From assembly GCA_031400505.1 (NCBI GenBank), contig JANNPZ010000007.1, positions 1 through 64,000 of the forward strand: a stretch of 64,000 nucleotides of DNA, written 5' to 3'. This document shows, in pieces, positions 1-7,726 of the stretch. The notes beneath the pieces were generated by a model. It searched no databases. It worked only from the letters and a program-made list of their open reading frames with translations, and had not been told where the DNA came from. This DNA is from JAIYDJ01 sp031400505. GTDB lineage: Bacteria; Pseudomonadota; Alphaproteobacteria; Rhodobacterales; Rhodobacteraceae. Made by a program: the position numbers and the translations under genes. The first letter of the stretch is position 1. Each line of letters opens with the position of its first letter.

Positions 1-54
1 CTCGACGAAAGCAACGACGCGGGTTCGAAGTTCCATAGGATGTGATTTGCCCAT
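1..54 (-). mobile_element. IS630-type transposase, N-terminal fragment cut by window edge
   Basis: Reading leftwards from an ATG at 54, the first 18 codons are MGKSHPMELRTRVVAFVE and run off the window. From memory this is the usual start of IS630-family (Tc1/mariner-like) transposases of alphaproteobacteria, which continue into a helix-turn-helix. Such enzymes cut and paste their element at TA dinucleotides. The gene lies immediately downstream of fliL and on the same strand, so an element has probably landed inside or at the end of the flagellar gene run. The element's right terminal inverted repeat should lie between 55 and 137, but I could not define it because the partner end is outside the window. 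Identification rests on 18 residues only. Confidence 0.7.
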
Positions 55-137
55 CATGACCCCCTACATCTGGCAAAGATAGGGAATCACAAACCTCTCA
101 CCTTCGGAATCCTGAATCGGATGACCGACGACGCGCT

Positions 138-641
138 CTAACTGTCTTGCCGAACGATATCGACGATGAGCACATCGCTGACGATCTCGCCAAGCGTCGA
201 CTTCGCTGCCTCCAGCAAAGCAGAGCGCAACTGAACAAGGTTCGCCGCATCTGTGAAAGACCCCAGAAAACCGCCAGCATTTGCGTGGTCGAACATTACC
301 TGCAAGAAGACATCGCGCAACTTGGGCTCTCGCGCAAAGACGTCATCGGTCGAGCCTTGCTTGACCTCAAGGCTTAAGGACAAAACGACCATCGCCACGA
401 TGCGCCCGTCGTCAAGGATCGGCACGATGAACTGATTGTTCATCTTGACATAGTCCGGCATCATTTCCGGATCGATCGGAACCTCTGTTTCCGCCTTGAC
501 CCCATGATCGCCATCTGTTGCATGCGCGGCATGGTCCCCTGTGGCCATGGGTTCAGGTGGGGCACGCAGAAAAAGGCCGGCACCAATACCGACGCCAAGA
601 CCAAGCAACGCGAGAAGGACGGGGATGAGTTTGCGGATCAT
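138..641 (-). CDS. fliL: Flagellar basal body-associated protein FliL
   Basis: This 167-residue protein has one N-terminal membrane segment (about residues 5-25), a histidine- and acidic-rich linker, and then a periplasmic domain with the FliL pattern (a strand ending IVPILDDGRI, then LSLSLEV and a C-terminal helix with LREVFL-like spacing). FliL surrounds the stator at the base of the flagellum and affects torque and motor output. The ATG at 641 lies 5 bases beyond the end of flgH, so it is the last gene of the flgB-to-fliL run. The C-terminus (VDIVRQDS) looks natural, so the IS630-type gene downstream has probably not truncated it. Confidence 0.88.
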   Translation of the reverse strand: MIRKLIPVLLALLGLGVGIGAGLFLRAPPEPMATGDHAAHATDGDHGVKAETEVPIDPEMMPDYVKMNNQFIVPILDDGRIVAMVVLSLSLEVKQGSTDDVFAREPKLRDVFLQVMFDHANAGGFLGSFTDAANLVQLRSALLEAAKSTLGEIVSDVLIVDIVRQDS

Positions 642-646
642 GGCGG

Positions 647-1378
647 TCAGAACGGCAAGATCTGATCGACGATCTGGTCGCCGTAACGCGGTTGCTGGAC
701 ATCCGTGATCTGGCCACGGCCTCCATAAGAGATGCGCGCGCCAGCGATCTTGTCATAGGTAATCTCGTTTTGTCGCGAGATGTCCGCTGGGCGAACATAT
801 CCGGTTACGATCAGTTCGCGCAGCTCGAAATTCACCCGCACTTCTTGCTGGCCCTCGATACGCAAAACTCCGTTCGGCAGTTTCTCGACCACAGTTGCCG
901 CCACTCGAAGCGTCAGTTCTTCATTGCGCTTGACCGATCCATCCCCTTGATAGCTGGACTGCGACCCGGTTTCGACAGCATCAGCAAGGCTGGCACCCTC
1001 TGGCAAGGAGCGGTCGATCCTTTGTGGAATGCCGAACAACGACGGAATGCTGAGGGCCTGATCGCTGGACCGGCTCCGACCGGTTTGGTTGGTTATCTCG
1101 GCCTTTTCGTCGATTTCGATCACAACCGTCAGAATATCGCCTCGTAGCTCCGCCCGTCGATCGCCAAACAGCGAGCTGCGTCCAGCGGTCCAAAGCGATG
1201 CCTGATCGCTCGGCGCACTCGGATCTACGCTTTGAGGCAATGGATTGGAATACATTGCGTGGTGCTGAAAGCTGCCTTCCAGCGCCGAAAACTCCGGAGC
1301 ACGCCCAACTTCGCCTGCCGTACTGCAGGCGGCGAGGACGAAGGGTGCGATCATCAATAGGCGCATTGGGTTCTCCAT
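647..1378 (-). CDS. flgH: Flagellar L-ring lipoprotein FlgH
   Basis: This 243-residue protein begins with a lipoprotein signal whose lipobox ends LAAC (Cys18 from the ATG at 1378). The rest matches FlgH: SLFGDRRAELRGDILTVVIE, then NGVLRIEGQQEVRVN and a C-terminal IVDQILPF. FlgH subunits form the outer-membrane L ring around the flagellar rod. The ATG at 1378 shares two bases with the flgA stop (TGATG), implying translational coupling. A second in-frame ATG at 1366 would give a more conventional signal peptide and is a real alternative start. Confidence 0.92.
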   Translation of the reverse strand: MENPMRLLMIAPFVLAACSTAGEVGRAPEFSALEGSFQHHAMYSNPLPQSVDPSAPSDQASLWTAGRSSLFGDRRAELRGDILTVVIEIDEKAEITNQTGRSRSSDQALSIPSLFGIPQRIDRSLPEGASLADAVETGSQSSYQGDGSVKRNEELTLRVAATVVEKLPNGVLRIEGQQEVRVNFELRELIVTGYVRPADISRQNEITYDKIAGARISYGGRGQITDVQQPRYGDQIVDQILPF

Positions 1379-1797
1379 CAGGATTGCGGTCCGACCTCGA
1401 CCAGACCAGCGGGCCCGATCTTGCCGGTTACTGTCGCGCGGGATGCCAAGTTCATCACGCGGATCACATCGCCCACGCCGCCGCGGCTCAGGGCGCGGCC
1501 TTCGGTCAGAATGGCAAGGCTGCCACTTCGATAGGTCAAAAGCACAATCTGATTGCGTTCGACCGTTGCCGGTGGTCCCAGGTCTGTGGCGCGCAGCGGC
1601 CGTCCGGGGTAGATGACCACCCGTGTTTCCATGCCGACAGCATCTGCCAGATCACTTAACGCGCCATCGATCTTCGCTTCAACCAATGTCAGATCCTCGG
1701 CTGTGATCACTTCATGGGCACGGATCGGTCGGGTCGCCACGACGCTGTCGGCAAACGCGGGGGCCGCCATCAGGATCAGGCACAGCCGCAACATCAT
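1378..1797 (-). CDS. flgA: Flagella basal body P-ring formation protein FlgA, short form
   Basis: This 139-residue exported protein has a signal peptide ending AFADS and a SAF domain (TRPIRAHEVITAEDLTLVEA, then YPGRPLRATDLG). FlgA is the periplasmic chaperone that helps FlgI assemble into the P ring. Enterobacterial FlgA is about 220 residues; this short version has only the SAF and C-terminal part. It sits between flgG and flgH, with the flgG stop overlapping its ATG-ATG start, so it is co-translated. flgI, its client, is not in the window. Confidence 0.85.
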   Translation of the reverse strand: MMLRLCLILMAAPAFADSVVATRPIRAHEVITAEDLTLVEAKIDGALSDLADAVGMETRVVIYPGRPLRATDLGPPATVERNQIVLLTYRSGSLAILTEGRALSRGGVGDVIRVMNLASRATVTGKIGPAGLVEVGPQS

Positions 1798-2579
1798 CGT
1801 ACCTGCGAGGTGGCAGACAGCATCTGGTCGGCCGCCGTTATGACCTTGGCGTTCAACTCGTAGCCGCGCTGCGCCTTGATCAGTTCGGTGACTTCGCGGA
1901 CGGCATCAACCGAGCTTTCCTCCAGATATCCCTGTCGCAGCAACCCAAGTCCATCGATACCAGGCGTCCCGACCAGTGCTACCCCCGAGGCTGCGGTTTC
2001 GAGAAACAGGTTCGACCCCATCGCCTCGAGGCCTTTTTCGTTGGAAAAGCCGACCAGCGAAAACTGACCCAGCAGTTGCGGCTCAACCTGATCCTGGAAA
2101 TAGGCGTAAACTTCGCCGTCTGCATTGACAGAAATTGTGCGCGCATCCGACGGGATCGTGATTTCCGGCGCAACCGGATAGCCGTCTGCCGTGACGATCA
2201 GACCGTCGGCGGAACGCTTGAGCGCACCGTCGCGCGTGTAACCCGACAAGCCCGACGGTAACACCACCTCGAGGTAACCCAGACCTTCGATCGCCATGTC
2301 AAGATCACCGCCAGTCTGTGTCAGTGATCCTTGCGCCAAAACGACCGATACCGAGGCAGGCCGTACACCAAGCCCGATCTGAACGCCTGTCGGAAGAACA
2401 GTACCGCTGGAAGACGTCACTGTACCGGGGCGCGCAATTTGTTGGTAGTGCAAGTCAGCAAAGTCGGCGCGCCTTGCATTGTAGCCGGTGGTCGACATGT
2501 TGGCCAGATTGTTTGACACCACATCAACCTTCATCTGTTGCGCCGCCATGCCGGTGGACGCGATCTGCAGGGCTTTCAT
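1794..2579 (-). CDS. flgG: Flagellar distal rod protein FlgG
   Basis: This 261-residue rod protein opens with the paired flagellar rod signature (VDVVSNNLANMSTTGYNARR) and closes with the conserved C-terminal helix (VTELIKAQRGYELNAKVI). FlgG builds the distal rod beneath the hook and is exported by the flagellar type III apparatus rather than by a signal peptide. Its length is standard. The ATG at 2579 follows a strong AGGAGC ribosome site. It is the second of two adjacent rod genes (flgF, flgG), as in most flagellar operons. Confidence 0.96.
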   Translation of the reverse strand: MKALQIASTGMAAQQMKVDVVSNNLANMSTTGYNARRADFADLHYQQIARPGTVTSSSGTVLPTGVQIGLGVRPASVSVVLAQGSLTQTGGDLDMAIEGLGYLEVVLPSGLSGYTRDGALKRSADGLIVTADGYPVAPEITIPSDARTISVNADGEVYAYFQDQVEPQLLGQFSLVGFSNEKGLEAMGSNLFLETAASGVALVGTPGIDGLGLLRQGYLEESSVDAVREVTELIKAQRGYELNAKVITAADQMLSATSQVR

Positions 2580-2588
2580 CGCAGGCTC

Positions 2589-3299
2589 CTATCGGCCAAG
2601 GGTTTCAATGATGGCACGCAAGCGACCATCCTCGCGATCCAGAAAAGTCTGGCCCAACTCGTAGGCGCGCTGCACCTCGATCATTCGGGCAATTTCCGTC
2701 ACCGGCTCGACGTTGCTGTCTTCCAGATAGCCCTGCATCAGGACACCGTCTTCTGCGGGTTCAACGGCATCGGCGCTGAACATCGTCCCGGCTTGATGAC
2801 GCAGCGAAATCGGATCGACCGGTTGCCACAACCCGATCCGGGCGATGGGCGTGCCGCTCGCAGACAGAGTGCCATCCTCGGCCATCGAAATCTTGCCCGC
2901 ACCGGGTGGAACAAAGACAGGCGCGCCCCCTTCGTCGAGCAACCGAAAGCCGTCGGGCGTGACCAGTTCCCCTTCGGCAGACGGGGTAAACGCGCCAGAC
3001 CGAGACAGCTGCTGCCCATTGGGCGTCTCGATCAGAAAAAAGCCCTCGCCCTGAATGGCAAAATCGAAGGTGCCACCGGTTGCCGTCAGCCCGGCCTGCG
3101 ACAGGTCGACGACGCGCCCGTTGCCATAAGCCATCGACAGCGAAGGTGCGTCTTCCAGGCGGAAAACATACTCTGAAAATACCACGCCTTCGCGCCGAAA
3201 CCCTGACGTCGAAATGTTAGCGATATTCTGCGCAATCACATCCATTTCGCGCATCAGCCCTGCCTGACGGGCCAATGTGGAATACGCGGTGACATCCAT
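2589..3299 (-). CDS. flgF: Flagellar proximal rod protein FlgF
   Basis: This 236-residue protein has the rod-family N-terminus (DVIAQNIANISTSGFRREG), a central FAIQGEGFFLIETPNGQ segment and the C-terminal VTEIARMIEVQRAYELGQ helix. It resembles FlgG but is shorter, and its position just upstream of flgG supports FlgF. FlgF joins FlgB, FlgC and FlgG in the axial rod. There is a 9-base gap to flgG and a 3-base gap from fliQ, so it belongs to the same transcript. Confidence 0.94.
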   Translation of the reverse strand: MDVTAYSTLARQAGLMREMDVIAQNIANISTSGFRREGVVFSEYVFRLEDAPSLSMAYGNGRVVDLSQAGLTATGGTFDFAIQGEGFFLIETPNGQQLSRSGAFTPSAEGELVTPDGFRLLDEGGAPVFVPPGAGKISMAEDGTLSASGTPIARIGLWQPVDPISLRHQAGTMFSADAVEPAEDGVLMQGYLEDSNVEPVTEIARMIEVQRAYELGQTFLDREDGRLRAIIETLGR

Positions 3300-3302
3300 C
3301 GC

Positions 3303-3569
3303 TCAGCTCCCCGAAATCAACGGGATCAACCGATCCTGAAAAAACGCAACGAGTGTCGTCGTCATGAAACTCATGGAAACCCAGAACACGATCATCATCG
3401 CTCCGACCTTGGGCACAAACGTGAGGGTCATTTCCTGTACCGAGGTCAGAGCCTGAAACAGCCCGATCAAAACCCCCGCGGCCAGCGCGACCGACAACAA
3501 AGGCGCCGAGATCACGACGCTGATCCACAGCGCCTGTCGCAAAGCATCAAACAACAGTCCTTCGGTCAT
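3303..3569 (-). CDS. fliQ: Flagellar export gate protein FliQ
   Basis: This 88-residue, very hydrophobic protein has two membrane helices (about residues 15-35 and 50-75) and the FliQ core AALAAGVLIGLFQALTSVQE-like segment followed by TLTFVPKV. FliQ is an inner-membrane part of the FliPQR export gate. The ATG overlaps the fliE stop by four bases (ATGA). In many bacteria fliQ lies with fliP and fliR, but here it stands between fliE and flgF without either, so those genes must be elsewhere. Confidence 0.95.
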   Translation of the reverse strand: MTEGLLFDALRQALWISVVISAPLLSVALAAGVLIGLFQALTSVQEMTLTFVPKVGAMMIVFWVSMSFMTTTLVAFFQDRLIPLISGS

Positions 3570-3856
3570 ACCGGCATCCTCAGGATTTCTTGATAGGCCT
3601 CCACGACCTTGTCGCGGACCGTTGCCACGGTATCGACTGCGAGCTGTGACGAGGCCAGCGCCTGCACTAGCGCATGCGGATCGGCACCTCCCGTCATTGC
3701 TGCGCGGGCAACTGCCTCGCCTTCGGCAAGTGTTTTGGAGAAACTGTCGGCCAGACCAGCCAAGCCGCCGGCTTCGCCCCCCCCTTGCGGGGATGGGGCG
3801 GCCGCAGTTCGGGCCTGGCTGTAGGACAGGGTCGCAAGAGAGGTCGTCAATTCCAT
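3566..3856 (-). CDS. fliE: Flagellar hook-basal body complex protein FliE
   Basis: This 96-residue protein links the MS ring to the proximal rod. The C-terminal half carries the FliE signature: an acidic LAEGEAVARAAMTGGADPHA stretch, then VQALASSQLAVDTV and the final VVEAYQEILRMPV. The N-terminal 40 residues are Ala/Gly/Ser-rich and poorly conserved, as usual. It lies 12 bases after flgC and overlaps fliQ by four bases. Confidence 0.94.
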   Translation of the reverse strand: MELTTSLATLSYSQARTAAAPSPQGGGEAGGLAGLADSFSKTLAEGEAVARAAMTGGADPHALVQALASSQLAVDTVATVRDKVVEAYQEILRMPV

Positions 3857-3868
3857 TCTAGAACTCCT

Positions 3869-4249
3869 CTATCGGCGCAAGAGATCGAACAGGCTCTGCG
3901 TCATTTGCCGCGCCTGATCGAACATCCGAAGGTTTGCCTCGTAGCTGCGTTGCGCTTCGCGCGCGTCAGCGATTTCGATCACCAGATCGACATTCGAGCC
4001 GTCATAGTGACCGCTTGCATCAGCCAGGGGGTGCCCTGGGTCGTAAATGCTGGCCAACTCTGATTGGTCCAGCTGCACCGGGCCGGGTTTTACCCGCCCC
4101 GTATCCACTTCGTCCCGAAAGCTGACCGTCTTGCGGTGATAACCGGGGGTATCAGAGTTCGCGATGTTTTCGGACACATGCCGCAGGCGCATCGCCTGCG
4201 CTTCCATGCCAGAGGCCGACATCGTCAGAGATTGCAGAAGATCGCCCAT
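3869..4249 (-). CDS. flgC: Flagellar proximal rod protein FlgC
   Basis: This 126-residue rod protein has the motif HVSENIANSDTPGYHRK near the N-terminus and a C-terminal AQRSYEANLRMFDQAR helix. I place the start at the ATG at 4249, which forms a TGATG overlap with the flgB stop and follows a GGAGGGG ribosome site; a TTG one codon upstream is less likely. FlgC and FlgB form the first ring of the rod on top of FliE. Confidence 0.95.
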   Translation of the reverse strand: MGDLLQSLTMSASGMEAQAMRLRHVSENIANSDTPGYHRKTVSFRDEVDTGRVKPGPVQLDQSELASIYDPGHPLADASGHYDGSNVDLVIEIADAREAQRSYEANLRMFDQARQMTQSLFDLLRR

Positions 4250-4626
4250 CAACCCCTCCGTCCCAGACTGGCGCGGACAATTTCGGATGTGTTGCGATAG
4301 ATCGCCAAAGCCATTTCGTGTTGCTGGCGCACCGCGACGCCGCGCACCATTTCGGTTTCCAGACTGACAGAGTTGCCATTGGGCGAGTCTGGGGTCCTGA
4401 TGATCCGCGCCTGTGTTGTGGCAGCGTCAGGTGAACCGATATGCCCGGGCTTCGTCGCACGCATCGGATCGGCGTCGGAATAACTGTCTGCAAATGCAGG
4501 AAGGTCGCGCGCCTTGTAGCCAGGCGTGTCGGCGTGAGCGATATTCCCGGCAACCACGCCCAACCTTGCGCCTGCATGCGACGCCAGGCTTTGCGCCATT
4601 CGGGTCAGTTCCAGTTTCTCAAACAT
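4249..4626 (-). CDS. flgB: Flagellar proximal rod protein FlgB
   Basis: This 125-residue protein carries the rod motif VVAGNIAHADTPGYKARDL. It has the FlgB-type C-terminus with the QHEMALAIYRNTSEIVRASL helix. The start is the ATG at 4626, chosen because GGAGAAG lies about 7 bases upstream; a longer reading from 4647 has no such site. It is the first gene of the minus-strand operon flgB-flgC-fliE-fliQ-flgF-flgG-flgA-flgH-fliL and is divergent from fliI. Confidence 0.93.
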   Translation of the reverse strand: MFEKLELTRMAQSLASHAGARLGVVAGNIAHADTPGYKARDLPAFADSYSDADPMRATKPGHIGSPDAATTQARIIRTPDSPNGNSVSLETEMVRGVAVRQQHEMALAIYRNTSEIVRASLGRRG

Positions 4627-4722
4627 CGGGGCTTCTCCACCGAACAATTGCTGAACTCTTTCATCAAGGCTTAAGGGTGATTCCTTTAAAAACCGTAATC
4701 AGACGAACAAAAGGAGAATCCA
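4627..4722. promoter_or_regulatory. Divergent promoter region between flgB and fliI
   Basis: These 96 bases must hold promoters for both the flgB operon and fliI. They are AT-richer than the genes on either side. The fliI ribosome site AAAGGAG is clear at the right end. Two TTAA sequences are separated by 11 bases, not the 7 of a CtrA box, so I do not call a CtrA site. Confidence 0.5.
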
Positions 4723-6045
4723 ATGATCGGTGTTTTTGACGGACTTCAGGCTGAAATTGCCTCGGTTTCCCGCTTTCATGCCCTTGGCCGGGTGGCAGAA
4801 GTGGCGCGCGGAACCATTCGGGTGACCGGTCTGGAACGCAAAGCCACTCTGGGCGATCGAGTGATTGTGGGCGAAAGCCAAGGCGCGCTGGCCATGGGTG
4901 GCGAGGTTTTGACTTTGTCCGCCGAGGGACTGACGATTCTGACGGATGAGGCTCCGGAAGGCTTGTCGATGGGGACCGAAGTCAAACTCTATGGCCAGTC
5001 TTTGATTGCACCGGATGATTCCTGGATTGGCCGCATCGTCGATCCGTTCGGACAGCCTCTCGATGGGCGCCCTTTGTTTCGCGGCCCCGTCTCTCGCCCA
5101 TTGCGAAGCCAGGCCCCAGCTGCAGCACAGCGTCGGCGGATCGGTGAACGTCTCTCTACCGGAGTTGCGGTTTTCGATACCCTTTTGCCGCTGGCTCGCG
5201 GTCAGCGTATCGGGTTGTTTGCCGGTTCCGGTGTGGGGAAATCGTCACTGCTGGCCAAGTTCGCGCGCGGGGTTGAGGCAGACGTGGTTGTCATCGCGCT
5301 GATCGGCGAACGGGGACGCGAGTTGCGCGAGTTTACCGAACGTGTGCTTGGCCCGGATGGCATGGCGCGATCGGTTGTTGTCACTGCCACCTCTGACCAG
5401 TCGCCGCTGGTGCGCCGCCGATGTGCCTGGGCTGCGATGGCTGTGGCCGAACATTTTCGCGATCAGGGCCTGCATGTGCTGTTCTTGGCAGACAGCATCA
5501 CCCGATTTGCCGAGGCGCATCGCGAGGTGGCTCTGGCCGGCGGCGAAGTCGCAGCGCTGCGCGACTATCCAGCGTCGCTTGCACCCGCGATCATGGCTCT
5601 GGCCGAACGGGCGGGGCCAGGGCCGGAAGGTTCGGGTGACATCACAGCCGTGTTTTCGGTGCTGGTCGCGGGGTCTGACATGGACGAACCGGTGGCTGAT
5701 ATCTTGCGCGGCACGATTGACGGTCACGTGGTGATGGATCGCAAGATTGCAGAACGGGGCCGCTTTCCCGCGATTGACCTGCTGCGATCCGTCTCGCGCA
5801 GCCTGCCAGAGGCCGCCACTGCCGAAGAAAACACCCAGATCGCCCAGACCCGCCGCCTTCTTGGCACATATGACCGTGCCGAGATGATGATTCAGGCCGG
5901 GCTCTATGCAAAAGGTTCGGACCCGCAGGTCGATCTTGCCATCAAGGTCTGGCCGGCTCTGGATGCATTTTTGTCGGAAGATGCGCCGTCGGACGGTGTA
6001 TCGGGCAGCTTTCGCCGCCTCGCCGCCGCCCTCAAGGTCCGTTGA
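4723..6045 (+). CDS. fliI: Flagellum-specific ATPase FliI
   Basis: This 440-residue ATPase powers and organises flagellar protein export. It has an N-terminal beta barrel, the P-loop AGSGVGKSS at residues 167-175, GERGRE at 185-190, and the FliI/YscN-type segment DYPASLAPAIMALAERAG. Close to the F1 beta fold, it differs from F-type ATPase subunits by these export-specific motifs. It stands alone on the plus strand, preceded by AAAGGAG. The fliH and fliJ partners are not seen beside it. Its stop abuts the stop of the convergent DUF1217 gene with no base between. Confidence 0.97.
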   Translation: MIGVFDGLQAEIASVSRFHALGRVAEVARGTIRVTGLERKATLGDRVIVGESQGALAMGGEVLTLSAEGLTILTDEAPEGLSMGTEVKLYGQSLIAPDDSWIGRIVDPFGQPLDGRPLFRGPVSRPLRSQAPAAAQRRRIGERLSTGVAVFDTLLPLARGQRIGLFAGSGVGKSSLLAKFARGVEADVVVIALIGERGRELREFTERVLGPDGMARSVVVTATSDQSPLVRRRCAWAAMAVAEHFRDQGLHVLFLADSITRFAEAHREVALAGGEVAALRDYPASLAPAIMALAERAGPGPEGSGDITAVFSVLVAGSDMDEPVADILRGTIDGHVVMDRKIAERGRFPAIDLLRSVSRSLPEAATAEENTQIAQTRRLLGTYDRAEMMIQAGLYAKGSDPQVDLAIKVWPALDAFLSEDAPSDGVSGSFRRLAAALKVR

Positions 6046-6870
6046 TCACCGGCGATTGGCCCGCAAGAAGGCCTCGGTCTGTTGCAGCATCTGCACGGCG
6101 AACGCACCGGAACCGGATACCGCGCCAAGGCTCTCTGCCTCTGACCTTACCAGAAACCGGCGTACCAGCGTGTCAACCTTGGACGGGTCAGTGAACTGAC
6201 TGACGGTATCGCTGCCAAACAGCTTTTCAGCCTGCGTCTTGTAGGCGGCAAGTTGTTTGTCCAGATCGACCCCGCTGACACTGGACGACAGACCCAAGGC
6301 TTTTTGAAACACCGCCCGCAAGGGCGCTGATCCAAGGATTTTCAGCCACTTGGTCTCTTCGGAACTCGTCTTGCTGGTTGCCAGTTGGTTCAACTCACGT
6401 TCCGCGCTCAGCGACAGGCGAAAATCGTTGTTCTGCGCGCCAACCGCTACTTCGAACGACTGGGTGCGATAGAGATCAATGATCTTGTCTGCGAAATCCG
6501 ACAGTTGCGTGTTGGGTACCGCAAAATTCCCAAATCCGAACGCGTCCGAGAACTTCTCGTACTGCTTGTTCGACAGGCGTGTCGACAGCGCACCGTCCTT
6601 CAACGTACCGTCGGAAAGCACTCGGCGGATGAAGGCCTTGCTGTCGATATCGCCCCCCAGCCCATATGCACCCAGTGCCACTTTCAAAAGCTGCCGGTCC
6701 GCGACCAGATCATCTGCGGTCTTGACCGACTTGATCTTCTCGCGGAAATAGGCTTCCTCGCGCGCCAGTTCAGGCGATTTGTTGAAGACCGCCGCCTGGG
6801 CCGCCTTTGTGCGCTGCAAGAAGGTCCACCCCGTGTAACCGGTTCCGGGCAGGATAGGCGAAAAAGTCAT
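6046..6870 (-). CDS. DUF1217 family flagellar-locus protein
   Basis: This 274-residue protein has no signal peptide or membrane segment. It is largely helical, opens with FSPILPGTGYTGWTFLQRT and contains the repeated alanine/lysine helices typical of DUF1217 proteins, which as I recall are confined to alphaproteobacterial flagellar loci. Its function is unknown. It is the last gene of flaF-flbT-DUF1217, separated from flbT by 7 bases, so a role in flagellin handling or export is a reasonable inference. Its stop abuts the fliI stop. Confidence 0.75.
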   Translation of the reverse strand: MTFSPILPGTGYTGWTFLQRTKAAQAAVFNKSPELAREEAYFREKIKSVKTADDLVADRQLLKVALGAYGLGGDIDSKAFIRRVLSDGTLKDGALSTRLSNKQYEKFSDAFGFGNFAVPNTQLSDFADKIIDLYRTQSFEVAVGAQNNDFRLSLSAERELNQLATSKTSSEETKWLKILGSAPLRAVFQKALGLSSSVSGVDLDKQLAAYKTQAEKLFGSDTVSQFTDPSKVDTLVRRFLVRSEAESLGAVSGSGAFAVQMLQQTEAFLRANRR

Positions 6871-6877
6871 GGCCGCC

Positions 6878-7282
6878 TCATGAGTGTCTGGCGGCCATCA
6901 GCCGTTCTTCACGAGGAAGCAGGCTGCGCAGTGCTTTGAGAACCTGATAGTGCTGATCCTCCAACACCGCTGCTGTGGCCAATGTCAGTTGCGTGCGGCT
7001 GTCGTGATCGGTCAGAACCTGGCTTAGCTGTTCAATCCCGCGCAGCAGCTTCATCCGCGCGTCTGCGGGAACGGCGTCGCCCGACAACACCAGTTGCGCG
7101 ATGTAGCAGACGCGCCGCACGGGCGTGTTCGCCTCTTCGGGATGGATCGCATCGCGCAGCCGCAGGATATGCGCGCCAGGGGTCATGATCGCCAGTCGTG
7201 AACGCCGTTCGCCGTTTTCGATCACGGCACCGTTGATCAAGACCCGTTCATGCGGCCCCAGCTTCAAGACAAGCCCGCTCAT
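6878..7282 (-). CDS. flbT: Flagellar biosynthesis repressor FlbT
   Basis: This 134-residue cytoplasmic protein begins MSGLVLKLGPHERVLINGAV and continues with the FlbT pattern (RRSRLAIMTPGAHILR, then RVCYIAQLVLSGD). In Caulobacter FlbT binds the leader of flagellin mRNA and limits its translation when the hook is incomplete. The start is the ATG at 7282, which overlaps the flaF stop (ATGA). An open reading frame continues upstream inside flaF but has no FlbT similarity. Its position two genes downstream of fliC fits its role. Confidence 0.93.
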   Translation of the reverse strand: MSGLVLKLGPHERVLINGAVIENGERRSRLAIMTPGAHILRLRDAIHPEEANTPVRRVCYIAQLVLSGDAVPADARMKLLRGIEQLSQVLTDHDSRTQLTLATAAVLEDQHYQVLKALRSLLPREERLMAARHS

Positions 7283-7656
7283 GTGCCGCCCTCGCCGCGC
7301 AGGCCACGCATGACCGCGGTATTGATGTCGATCAGCACCTCGATGCTGCCGGTATCGTCCAGCACGGTGCGGCTGTGTTCGACGGTGAACTGATACAAGT
7401 AGAACAACTGTGCGCGCAGGGCTGCCGGCAAACCGTTTGTCGGTTCGGCAACATCGGCGGCCAGTGTCGACCACAATCGCTGATTGTCGGTCAGGGCCAA
7501 GGCAAAGGCGGGGAAGTCGGTGCGCCGTTTGGCCCAGGTCGCGGTCAGGCGCTGGGTGATGCGCGCAATCAGGTCGTATTCGACCATCCGCGGGGTACGA
7601 GAGGCAATATCGGGCCGGGCATAGCCGCTGCGGGCGGCGTATTGGGCAGAACTCAT
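7279..7656 (-). CDS. flaF: Flagellar biosynthesis regulator FlaF
   Basis: This 125-residue protein has the FlaF pattern: VEYDLIARITQRL, then a NQRLWSTLAADVA segment and LFYLYQFTVEHSRTVL. FlaF works with FlbT in flagellin expression and secretion in alphaproteobacteria and opposes FlbT's repression. The gene lies 70 bases downstream of fliC, beyond a strong GC hairpin, and is translationally coupled to flbT. Confidence 0.93.
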   Translation of the reverse strand: MSSAQYAARSGYARPDIASRTPRMVEYDLIARITQRLTATWAKRRTDFPAFALALTDNQRLWSTLAADVAEPTNGLPAALRAQLFYLYQFTVEHSRTVLDDTGSIEVLIDINTAVMRGLRGEGGT

Positions 7657-7694
7657 GGCAAATCCTTCCGAGTGGGGTTATTTTCAGAAGATGG

Positions 7695-7718
7695 GCCGGG
7701 GGGGTAACCCCCCCCGGC
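7695..7718 (-). terminator. GC-clamp hairpin between fliC and flaF
   Basis: GCC followed by seven G, a TAA loop and eight C followed by GGC form a stem of about 10 pairs with a 3-4 base loop. On the minus strand it lies just after the flagellin stop and is followed by only a broken T-rich tract (TCTTCTG). It may end most flagellin transcripts or protect their 3' end while letting some reading continue into flaF-flbT. No clean U-tract, so true termination is uncertain. Confidence 0.55.
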
Positions 7719-7726
7719 GTTTGCCT

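Noticed and set aside
4670..4700. CtrA box between flgB and fliI
   Set aside because: The two TTAA half-sites are 11 bases apart, not seven.
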